The position numbers were made by a program, and so were the translations under genes. From Nocardia mikamii NBRC 108933 (lineage in GTDB: Bacteria; Actinomycetota; Actinomycetes; Mycobacteriales; Mycobacteriaceae), in the NCBI RefSeq assembly GCF_001613505.1, contig NZ_BDCM01000003.1, positions 62,001 to 126,000 of the forward strand: DNA of 64,000 nucleotides, written 5' to 3'. Of this stretch, positions 57,055 to 64,000 are shown piece by piece. Position 1 is the first letter of the stretch. Each line of letters begins with the position of its first letter. The notes beneath the pieces were generated by a model. The model was not told where the DNA came from. It ran no database searches and saw only the letters and a list, made by a program, of their open reading frames with translations.

Positions 57055-58689
57055 TCACAGCGTCGTGACGCTCAATTCGCCGTCGGCATACCGAGCCCGA
57101 AGCCGCTTCTTGTCGAATTTGCCGACGCTGGTCTTGGGCACCTCGTCGATGAAGGTCCAGTGCTCGGGCAGCTGCCACTTGGCGAACTTGTCCGCCAGGA
57201 AGTCGCGCAATTCGGCCGGTTCGGCGGTCGAGCCCTCTTTGAGGACGATGGCGACCAGCGGCCGCTCGTCCCACTTCTCGTCCGGCACCCCGATCACCGA
57301 GGCCTCCGCGACGGCCGGATGACCCATGATCGCGTTCTCCAGATCGACCGAGGAGATCCATTCGCCGCCGGACTTGATGACATCCTTGGATCGGTCGACC
57401 AGCGTGAGGTAGCCGTTGGGCGTGATCTTGCCGACGTCACCGGTGCGCAGCCAGCCGTCGTCGAACTTGTCCGGGTCGACGGACGCGCCCTCGGGTGAGT
57501 AATAGGCCCCCGCGATCCACGGGCCGCGCACCTCGAGTTCGCCCACGGCCTCGCCGTCGTTGGGCAGCACCGAGCCGTCGTCGCCGACCAGGCGCGCCTG
57601 GACCAGGGCCGGGAACCGTCCCTGCGTGTAGCGGTACTCCCATTCGTCCTCGCCCGTCACGCCTTTGGGCGGATGCGCGACGCTGCCCAGCGGTGAGGTT
57701 TCGGTCATCCCCCAGGCGTGCAGCAGCCGTACCCCGTGCTTTTCCTGGAAGGCCCGCATCATCGCCGGCGGCAGCGCGGACCCGCCGACGACCACCTCGC
57801 GTAGATGCGTGATGTCCTGCGGCTTCGCCTCCAACTGCGCCAGTACGCCACCCCAGATGGTCGGCACCGCCGCGGCGAAGGTCGGCTGTACCGCGGCCAT
57901 CATCTCCAGCAGCGGCGCCGGTTGCAGGAAGCGGTCGGGCATCAGCACACTCGCCCCCGACAGCATCGCGGCGTACGGCAGGCCCCAGGCGTTGGCGTGG
58001 AACAGCGGCACGATGGCCAGGACGGTGTCGGAGGAGGTGAATCCCATACTCGCGTTGGTCAGCACCTGCATGGCGTGCAGCACATTGGACCGGTGCGAAT
58101 ACACCACGCCCTTGGGGTCGCCGGTGGTGCCGGAGGTGTAGCACATCCCGGCCGCGGAGCGTTCGTCGACGATCGGGAAATCGTAGGTATCGGGTTGTCC
58201 CGCAAGCAGTTCCGTGTAGGAGTGCACCTGCACGCCCTCGGGGGCGGTCAGATCCGCGGCGTTGCCGTTGGCCACGATGACGTGGCGGACGGTCTTCAGC
58301 GTCGGCAGATAGTTGGCGAACATCGGCAGCAGCGAGCCGTCGACGATCACGACCCGATCCTCGGCGTGATTGGCCACGAAGGTGACCTGCTCGGGGAACA
58401 GCCGCAGGTTCAGCGCGTGCAGCACGGCGCCCATCGCGGGCACGGCGGCGTAGGCGACCATATGCTCGTTGTTGTTCCACATGAACGTGGCGACCCGATC
58501 GCCCACATCGATCCCCAGCCCCCGCAGCGCGTTGGCCAGCCGCGCCGATTCCGCACCCAATTCCCGATAGGTCATGGTGCGCACCCCGTCGCCCGTCCAC
58601 GTCGACACCGTGGCATCGCCGTGGAACGTGGACGCATATCGCAGCAGGGTGGCCAGCGACAGTTGATCGTCCTGCATCGTGCTCAACAT
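57055..58689 (-). CDS. Medium/long-chain acyl-CoA ligase (AlkK/FadD-type)
   Basis: A 544-residue ANL-family acyl-CoA ligase. It starts MLSTMQDDQLSLATLLRYA, close to AlkK-type medium-chain ligases. The ATP loop CYTSGTTGDPKGVVYSH is near residue 181. Others are LHAWGMTETSPLG, WLRTGDVGKI, DVIKSGGEWISSVDLE and KTSVGKFDKK with the catalytic Lys. No signal or TM is present. I chose ATG 58689, 11 bases after GAAGGAG; a GTG at 58725 would add 12 residues and lies upstream of the ribosome-binding site. The gene is divergent from the Baeyer-Villiger monooxygenase, a pairing that would suit oxidation of ketones or alkanes to acids followed by CoA activation. Confidence 0.91.
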   Translation of the reverse strand: MLSTMQDDQLSLATLLRYASTFHGDATVSTWTGDGVRTMTYRELGAESARLANALRGLGIDVGDRVATFMWNNNEHMVAYAAVPAMGAVLHALNLRLFPEQVTFVANHAEDRVVIVDGSLLPMFANYLPTLKTVRHVIVANGNAADLTAPEGVQVHSYTELLAGQPDTYDFPIVDERSAAGMCYTSGTTGDPKGVVYSHRSNVLHAMQVLTNASMGFTSSDTVLAIVPLFHANAWGLPYAAMLSGASVLMPDRFLQPAPLLEMMAAVQPTFAAAVPTIWGGVLAQLEAKPQDITHLREVVVGGSALPPAMMRAFQEKHGVRLLHAWGMTETSPLGSVAHPPKGVTGEDEWEYRYTQGRFPALVQARLVGDDGSVLPNDGEAVGELEVRGPWIAGAYYSPEGASVDPDKFDDGWLRTGDVGKITPNGYLTLVDRSKDVIKSGGEWISSVDLENAIMGHPAVAEASVIGVPDEKWDERPLVAIVLKEGSTAEPAELRDFLADKFAKWQLPEHWTFIDEVPKTSVGKFDKKRLRARYADGELSVTTL

Positions 58690-59146
58690 CAGTAACCGCA
58701 CTCCTTCACCGGTGAACGACGTCACACCTGCCGCGAGGATAGCCGAAACCGGACGTAGCGGTTATCGACCCGACCGGATGGTCCACTTTTCCCGCGACAC
58801 GCGGCGCGAACAGCACAGACATGGGATGAATCGGCTGCACGTGGCGAACCCCTGATCGCCACGTGCAGCCGCCCCTGCCGTCCGGGTGCACCCGGATACG
58901 GCAGATCCGTCCCGGATGGCCGCCGGCCGCGCGACGACACCCCCTGCAGCGCCGTCGAAACGCCAAATGCCCACCGGGACAGGCTTTTTGAAGAGGAACT
59001 GCTATAGATAGTAGGTTCGGCGGCCCGGAACTGTCCAGCGGAGTCGCATGTCCGGTCCGGCGCGGCGGCCGCGGTGTGGCCGGAAATATTGATTCGGTGG
59101 CCGCTGATCTCTCGGAAACGGCCGCCCCGCGCTCTACTCTTCGACT
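58690..59146. other. Divergent intergenic region with an orphan hairpin
   Basis: This 457-bp region lies between divergent genes and has no supportable CDS. It holds a perfect 16-bp inverted repeat CGGCTGCACGTGGCGA (58832-58847 and 58856-58871) with an 8-nt loop, which looks like a terminator although no gene ends nearby. Further right, GCTATAGATAGTAGG (about 59001-59015) is the most AT-rich element, a likely -10 for a rightward promoter, and contains the palindrome CTATAGATAG. Confidence 0.55.
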
Positions 59147-60613
59147 ATGACTGCCACGCCATCCATCGTGATCATCGGCGCCGGATTCGCCGGCCTCGGC
59201 ATGGCGCTGGAATTGCAGCGCGCCGGTATCGACACTTTCACCATCGTCGAGAAGGCCGGCGATCTGGGCGGCGTCTGGCGCGAGAACACCTATCCGGGCG
59301 CGGCCTGCGACGTGCCCTCGCCGCTGTACTCGTGGTCGTTCGAACCCAAATCCGACTGGCCGCGCCGCTTTTCACAGCAGCGCGACATCCACGCGTATAT
59401 GCGCGCGGTCGCCGAGAAGCACGATCTGCCGCGCAAGATCCGCTTCGGCGTCGAGGTCACCGATGCGGAATTCGATGCCGTGCGCGGTGTCTGGCAGGTA
59501 CGCACCGCCGACGGCGAGACCCTCACCGCCGACATACTGATTCCGGCGGTGGGCCAGCTCTCGCGTCCGGCGATGCCGAATATCCCCGGCATCGACACCT
59601 TCACCGGTCCCGCCTTCCACTCCGCCGAATGGGACCACGGCGTCGATCTCACCGGTAAGCGGGTGGCGTGCATCGGTACCGGAGCCAGTGCGATCCAATA
59701 CATTCCGGCCATTCAGCCGACGGTCGGACATCTCACCCTGTTCCAGCGCTCCGCCGCCTGGGTGCTGCCGAAATTCGATACCGAATACACCGGCCTGCAT
59801 CACGCGCTGTTCCAGTACTTTCCGCCCAGCCGGTGGGCCGAACGCTTCGCCATCTGGACCTTCTTCGAGGTGATGGCACTGGCACTGACCGACGTGCCGT
59901 GGATCAAACATCCGGTGATCGCGATCGCCGACCGGCATCGTGCCAAAGCCGTACCCGACGAGCAACTGCGCGCCAAGCTCACTCCGGATTACGCCGCGGG
60001 ATGTAAGCGCGGCCTGTTCTCCAACGAGTACTTCCCCGCGCTCGCCCAGCCCAATGTCAGTGTGGAGACCACCGCCATCGAGGCGGTGACGGCGAACGGA
60101 ATCCGCACCGCCGACGGCGTCGAGCATCCGGTGGACGTGATCATCTACGGCACCGGATTCAAGGGCACCGAATTCCTCGCGCCGATGCGCATCTACGGCC
60201 TGGGCGGCCGCAAACTGTCCGACGAATGGGCGCCGGAGGGCGCGCGGGCGTTCCTGGGCATGTCGGTGCCGGGCTTCCCGAATCTGTTCATGATGTACGG
60301 ACCCAATACCAATGTGGGCTCCGGTTCGATCATCTACATGCTGGAATCACAGGCCCGCTACATCCGGCAGGTGGTGGAGTATCTGTCCGCCAAACCCGGA
60401 CATTTCCTCGCCGCGCAGCCCGCCGCCGAACAGGCCTGGGACGACTGGTTGCGCAAGCGCCTGGCCGATACGCCCTGGAACTTCTGCTCCAGCTGGTACC
60501 GCAACGCCTCCGGCCGCATCACCAACAACTGGCCCGGCGCCACGCTGCTGTTCCGGTGGAAGACACGGCGTTTCGACCCGGCCGACTACGCCGAGGGCGT
60601 GGCCGGATCCTGA
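59147..60613 (+). CDS. Flavin-containing monooxygenase, Baeyer-Villiger type
   Basis: A 488-residue FAD/NADPH enzyme. The first Rossmann motif is VIIGAGFAGLGMALEL (about 8-23). The Baeyer-Villiger fingerprint FxGxxxHxxxW is present as FTGPAFHSAEW (about 152-162). The second Rossmann is VACIGTGASAIQYIPAI, and the late IIYGTGFKGTEFL is typical. Such enzymes insert oxygen next to a carbonyl to give esters or lactones, or oxidise S/N centres; the substrate is unknown. ATG 59147 is the natural start. A shared hairpin closes it against the convergent M28 gene. Confidence 0.92.
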   Translation: MTATPSIVIIGAGFAGLGMALELQRAGIDTFTIVEKAGDLGGVWRENTYPGAACDVPSPLYSWSFEPKSDWPRRFSQQRDIHAYMRAVAEKHDLPRKIRFGVEVTDAEFDAVRGVWQVRTADGETLTADILIPAVGQLSRPAMPNIPGIDTFTGPAFHSAEWDHGVDLTGKRVACIGTGASAIQYIPAIQPTVGHLTLFQRSAAWVLPKFDTEYTGLHHALFQYFPPSRWAERFAIWTFFEVMALALTDVPWIKHPVIAIADRHRAKAVPDEQLRAKLTPDYAAGCKRGLFSNEYFPALAQPNVSVETTAIEAVTANGIRTADGVEHPVDVIIYGTGFKGTEFLAPMRIYGLGGRKLSDEWAPEGARAFLGMSVPGFPNLFMMYGPNTNVGSGSIIYMLESQARYIRQVVEYLSAKPGHFLAAQPAAEQAWDDWLRKRLADTPWNFCSSWYRNASGRITNNWPGATLLFRWKTRRFDPADYAEGVAGS

Positions 60614-60620
60614 GTCGCCA

Positions 60621-60658
60621 CCGCGGTGTTCACAACCGGATGGTGGTGAACACCGCGG
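60621..60658. terminator. Bidirectional terminator at convergent gene ends
   Basis: A perfect 13-bp inverted repeat CCGCGGTGTTCAC (60621-60633 and 60646-60658) with a 12-nt loop starts 7 bp after the monooxygenase stop and includes the stop codon and last codons of the M28 gene. Confidence 0.7.
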
Positions 60659-62867
60659 CCGTGCTGTCCTGCCGGTAGTAGATATCCGCGGGTGCGTCGG
60701 CGAGATGCGCGTCGGGGAGCCAGCTGTAATCGACGGCCCGCAGGGTGAGCGGTCCGGCCGGGGCCGTGAGCTCGACCTCGACCCCCGCGGCGGGCGGGGC
60801 GTAGAACCGGAACCCCTCGGCCGGCACCGGCGTGATGTCACGCCCCGCGACCGTCAGTGAGCGGACCTGCCCGGAATACCGCAGCGCGACGGAGGTTGCG
60901 CCGCGCGTGGATCGCAGCCGCAGTCGCACGGTGCGCAGATCCGCCTCGGTGCGATCGGAGAGAATATCGGCCGCCGGACCGGAAAGGTCGTGCGGCGCGG
61001 CGGCGCCGACCGCCACCGCGTCGCTCCACAACTGCGCGAATGCTCCGTGCGGAGAACCGGATTCGACGAACCCTCGCGTCCATCGATCCGGCGCCGCGGT
61101 GGACATCCACTGCGCCTCGCGGCTGTTCGCGTCCAGCGCATAGGACAGTTGCGACATCAGCGGATGCCGTGCGTCGAACCGGTCGACGATCGTCCCGGCC
61201 GCCGCGAGCGCCACCGTGAGAACCACCGCCGTGACGGGGACCAGGACACCTCGGCGACTCGGCCACGCATGGGTCAGGGTGAGCGTGAACAATCCGCCGA
61301 GAATCAGCACCACGGGCGCGGTGAGATATGCGGCGGCGGCGATTCCGGTCTGCAACGCCGCATACGCGGTACCACCGGCGAACACCGCCGCCGGGACGAG
61401 GAACAGGGTGAGCACCGGCAACCGCAGGCGGTCGGGCACCGTGAACGTCAGCACGACACCGCCGACGGCGGCGAGCGCCGGGATCACCACCATCACACCC
61501 GCCGCGGGCGACAGGGCCGTGACCACCGCACCGATCGCCGTCACCGCGCACAGCACACCCACGGCCGTCGCGGAGGGCCCGAACAGCCGCCGCGACGTCG
61601 CGTACCAGGCGGTCAGGACGGCCACACAGGCCGTCACCACGGCCGCGCCGTAGAACTGCGGCCGATACGGATCGACGAACAGCTCGCGATACTCCGGGCG
61701 GATCGCCGTGATCGCCGTCCACAACCCGTAGACGACGCCCATGCCGATCGGAACCGCCACCAGCGCGGCCGCCGCCGCGCCCAGTGTTCGGCCGATCGTG
61801 GCCTCACCGGTGCGCCGGATCCGCCACACCACCCAGGTCGCGAGCAGCACCGAGGCCACCGCGGCCGCGACCACCACCCACAGCGGCAACACCACCAGCT
61901 CACCGAACGGCAGCGGAAAATACGCGCGATCCGGCTGATCGGCCGCGGCCCGCAGATCCCGCGCCGCGAATTCGCGGGCCGCGGCGGTGGTGTTGTCACC
62001 GAATTGCTGCACGGTGGCGAGGTCGACGTGCTCCGGATCGTCGAACGGGTTGTGGTAGTACGCGTTCCGACCGGCGAAGGCCCAGTCGAGCACCCGGAAG
62101 CCACGTGGATCGAGCGCCGCGAAATCGGTGTTGCTCCCGGTCTGCTCACCGGCCAGGGTCGTGGACAGCGAATCGGTGTTCGGATGCGGTACCCCGGTGA
62201 CCACGCCGATCAGCCCGGCATCGGGGTGGCTGATCCGCCACAGCATCGGTGGACCACCGGCGCCGCGCGCCTCGTGATTGATCACCACACCGCCGCGCGG
62301 ATCGGCGCCGCCGGAGGTCGCGAAGGCCTCGGCGCCGAGCAGGCCCACCTCTTCGGCGTCGGTGAGCAGCACCACGAGATCGTTGCGCGGCTGCGGTCCG
62401 CTCGCCCGCAGCGCGCGCACCGCCTCCAGGATGGTCGCGACGCCGACCCCGTCGTCGTTCGCGCCGGGGCCCGGCGGCACCGAATCATAATGCGCGACAA
62501 GATAAATCGTGCCGGTCGCGGCGCGCCCCGGCCAGCGTGCGACGATATTTCCGGTCTCCCCGAGCACCGCTACCCCACGATGCGGATCCACCGGATACCT
62601 GCCCACTCCGTAGCGAACATCGGTGTCCAGACCCAGTTCTCGCAGCTTTCCCACCAGATGATCGCGCACCCGGTCGTGTTCGGCGGTGCCGACGGGATGC
62701 GGGCGCGAGGCGATCTCCCGGATCGTCGCCAGCGCGCGCTCGGCACTGAACTCCCCGGCCGGGGTCGCGACGTCGCGATATCCGTGCGGTTGCTGCTCCC
62801 AGGCCGTCGCGATCGCGATCAGGACCAGGACAGCGAAGGCCAGCACACCCGATACTCGACGCCCCAT
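60630..62867 (-). CDS. Membrane-anchored M28-family metallopeptidase
   Basis: A 745-residue peptidase. An N-terminal signal-anchor helix (VSGVLAFAVLVLIAIATAW) precedes the M28 domain (about 40-310), whose co-catalytic zinc ligands appear in VAHYDSVPPGPGANDDGVG (His and bridging Asp), LTDAEEVGLLGAEAF (Glu pair) and NAYYHNPFDDPEHVD (His). About eight to nine TM helices follow (320-600), then a 140-residue C-terminal soluble region with a beta-rich pattern. This layout resembles the Fxna/ER-aminopeptidase-like M28 proteins. The active site should face outside the membrane. The start at 62867 is an ATG (MGRRVSG). Confidence 0.88.
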   Translation of the reverse strand: MGRRVSGVLAFAVLVLIAIATAWEQQPHGYRDVATPAGEFSAERALATIREIASRPHPVGTAEHDRVRDHLVGKLRELGLDTDVRYGVGRYPVDPHRGVAVLGETGNIVARWPGRAATGTIYLVAHYDSVPPGPGANDDGVGVATILEAVRALRASGPQPRNDLVVLLTDAEEVGLLGAEAFATSGGADPRGGVVINHEARGAGGPPMLWRISHPDAGLIGVVTGVPHPNTDSLSTTLAGEQTGSNTDFAALDPRGFRVLDWAFAGRNAYYHNPFDDPEHVDLATVQQFGDNTTAAAREFAARDLRAAADQPDRAYFPLPFGELVVLPLWVVVAAAVASVLLATWVVWRIRRTGEATIGRTLGAAAAALVAVPIGMGVVYGLWTAITAIRPEYRELFVDPYRPQFYGAAVVTACVAVLTAWYATSRRLFGPSATAVGVLCAVTAIGAVVTALSPAAGVMVVIPALAAVGGVVLTFTVPDRLRLPVLTLFLVPAAVFAGGTAYAALQTGIAAAAYLTAPVVLILGGLFTLTLTHAWPSRRGVLVPVTAVVLTVALAAAGTIVDRFDARHPLMSQLSYALDANSREAQWMSTAAPDRWTRGFVESGSPHGAFAQLWSDAVAVGAAAPHDLSGPAADILSDRTEADLRTVRLRLRSTRGATSVALRYSGQVRSLTVAGRDITPVPAEGFRFYAPPAAGVEVELTAPAGPLTLRAVDYSWLPDAHLADAPADIYYRQDSTAAVFTTIRL

Positions 62868-62974
62868 CTTGCGATGGTAGCGGCGGCGCCGCGCAAATGG
62901 CCGTCACGGCAACGGTTTCGATCCGTCCGAGCACAACGGTGGGATCGCCCGATGCGCGGATTAGCCTCGGTCCG

Positions 62975-63910
62975 ATGAGCCTTTCAGTTCCGATCGGGGT
63001 GTCGGTGTGGCCGCGACCCGGCGTGGCCAACGACGTCGACGAGGTCCTCCGACTCGCCACCGCGGCGCAGCACACCGGGGTGCGCTCGGTGTGGTTCGGG
63101 CAGAAATTCGATCTCGACGCGCTGACCCTCGCGGCGGTCGTCGGACTCGCCGTGCCGGAGATCGGGGTGGGCACCTCCGTGGTGCCGATCAATCCGCGTC
63201 ATCCGCTGGTCGTCGCGTCGCAGGCCCAGACCGCACAGGCCGCGTCGGGTGGCCGTTTCCGCCTGGGAATCGGATTGGGCGCTCCGCCACTGGAATCGGC
63301 GGCCTTCGGCATCCGGGAGGACAAGCCGGTCCGGCGGCTGCGCGAATATCTGATCGCGCTGCGCCAGGCCATCGAGGACGGCACCGTCGATGTCCAGGGC
63401 GAGCGGATCTACGCCCGCCCGCCGATCCCCACGACGGTGCACGGCGGCGGCGATATCCCGCTGCTCGTGGCCGCCATGGGCCCGCTGGCGCTGCGGGCCA
63501 CGGGCGAAGCCGGCGACGGCGTGCTGCCGTTCCTCGCCGGGCCGCGCACGCTGGAATCACATATCGTGCCCACTCTGCAGCGGGCTCGCCCGGCGAATCC
63601 GGTGCGGCCCCTGCAGGTGGTCGCCGGCGTGGTCGCGGTGGTGACCGATCGCGCCGACCAGGTGCGCGAGACCGCAGCGCAGGCGCTGGGGTTCTACGAG
63701 CAATTCGATTCCTACCGCGCGGTTCTCGACCGCGAGGGCGTGGCGCACGCGGTCGATGTGGCGCTGATCGGCGACGAGGAGCACGTCGCCCGCGGCCTGC
63801 GGGCCTATGTCGAGGCCGGTGCCACCGAACTGCTGATCCATCAGACCGACCTCGCCGGCGAGGACGATCAGCTGCGCACCTGGAAGTTGCTGGCCGAACT
63901 CACCGCTTGA
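62975..63910 (+). CDS. LLM-class (luciferase-like, probably F420-dependent) oxidoreductase
   Basis: A 311-residue TIM-barrel protein of the bacterial luciferase-like superfamily. IGVSVWPRPGVANDVDEVLR at the N-terminus, VGTSVVPINPRHPLVVASQA and GGRFRLGIGLGAPPLESAAF are family motifs, as is the late GDGVLPFLAGPRTLESHI. Members in this lineage mostly use coenzyme F420; cofactor choice here is inference. I chose ATG 62975 (MSLSVPIG) because the upstream codons are unlike the family N-terminus. It is divergent from the M28 gene by 107 bp. Confidence 0.88.
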   Translation: MSLSVPIGVSVWPRPGVANDVDEVLRLATAAQHTGVRSVWFGQKFDLDALTLAAVVGLAVPEIGVGTSVVPINPRHPLVVASQAQTAQAASGGRFRLGIGLGAPPLESAAFGIREDKPVRRLREYLIALRQAIEDGTVDVQGERIYARPPIPTTVHGGGDIPLLVAAMGPLALRATGEAGDGVLPFLAGPRTLESHIVPTLQRARPANPVRPLQVVAGVVAVVTDRADQVRETAAQALGFYEQFDSYRAVLDREGVAHAVDVALIGDEEHVARGLRAYVEAGATELLIHQTDLAGEDDQLRTWKLLAELTA

Positions 63911-63927
63911 TCATGCTCGCCGCCTGA

Positions 63928-64000
63928 TCATTCGGTGCGGGGCCGGGCGATGACGATCGGGCATTCGACGCTGTGCATCAGCGCCTGACTGGTGGAGCCC
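63928..64000 (-). CDS. Universal stress protein (UspA family), C-terminal fragment at window edge
   Basis: Twenty-three codons and a stop are visible: GSTSQALMHSVECPIVIARP and a few more. This is the classic C-terminal Usp motif (GSxSxxLLxxxxCPVxVV), whose Gly and Ser residues bind ATP phosphates. The rest of the gene lies beyond base 64000. Usp proteins are cytosolic nucleotide-binding stress proteins. Confidence 0.85.
   Translation of the reverse strand, partial: GSTSQALMHSVECPIVIARPRTE

Overview
The window comes from the chromosome of a high-GC, mycolic-acid-containing actinomycete, most likely a Nocardia or a close relative. The markers are a mycobactin/nocobactin-type lysine N-oxygenase with an IdeR-like iron box, a secreted CFP2/MTB12-like protein, an antigen-85-type mycolyltransferase, an F420-type luciferase-like oxidoreductase, several FadD ligases, a SCO5389-family protein and giant NRPS genes. 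GTG and TTG starts are common. Long open frames opposite the real genes are an effect of base composition.

Layout. (1) 1-9.8 kb: the 5' part of a siderophore N-hydroxylase (nbtG/mbtG-like, cut by the left edge), an iron-box intergenic region, the MTB12-like protein, an RluA-type pseudouridine synthase, a CPBP protease, a four-TM protein of unknown function with a small coding repeat, an acyltransferase-3 membrane protein, an FAD hydroxylase and a YdcF-type protein. (2) 9.8-15.1 kb: the whole S10 ribosomal operon on the minus strand (rpsJ to rpsQ, 11 genes), closed by a strong hairpin. (3) 15.7-29.3 kb: mixed metabolism, with two convergent pairs and a TetR(double)-ALDH-crotonase neighbourhood, a DrrA-DrrB-DrrB-like ABC exporter with a MerR regulator, a polysaccharide deacetylase-like enzyme, an Nramp metal transporter and a mycolyltransferase. 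(4) 29.5-50.6 kb: two NRPS genes of about 2,459 and 4,553 residues, read right to left, with a TrmB/LuxR-like regulator upstream. (5) 51.9-64 kb: an M23 peptidase, a nitronate-monooxygenase-like enzyme, the SCO5389-family protein, two acyl-CoA ligases, a hot-dog protein, a Baeyer-Villiger-type monooxygenase, a membrane M28 peptidase, a luciferase-like oxidoreductase and the end of a universal stress protein gene.

The NRPS pair is the most unusual content. Read in order it gives A1-T-C-A2-T-C-(A stub) // A3-T-C-A4-T-C-A5-T-(E-like)-C-A6-T-TE, a hexapeptide line. The first protein ends in a C domain plus a decayed A domain that lacks the ATP-binding core, and the second begins with an intact A-T, so one module appears split between two proteins. 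The epimerisation-type domain has lost its HH motif (NGLVVDD). A 19-codon ORF is translationally coupled to the second gene. Only A2 has a specificity code that I recognise (DFWNVGMVH, Thr). No MbtH-like gene, starter C domain or tailoring enzyme lies beside the pair.

A second notable gene is the aldehyde dehydrogenase homologue at 20.8-22.3 kb. Its catalytic cysteine position, exactly 34 residues after the conserved Glu, is proline.
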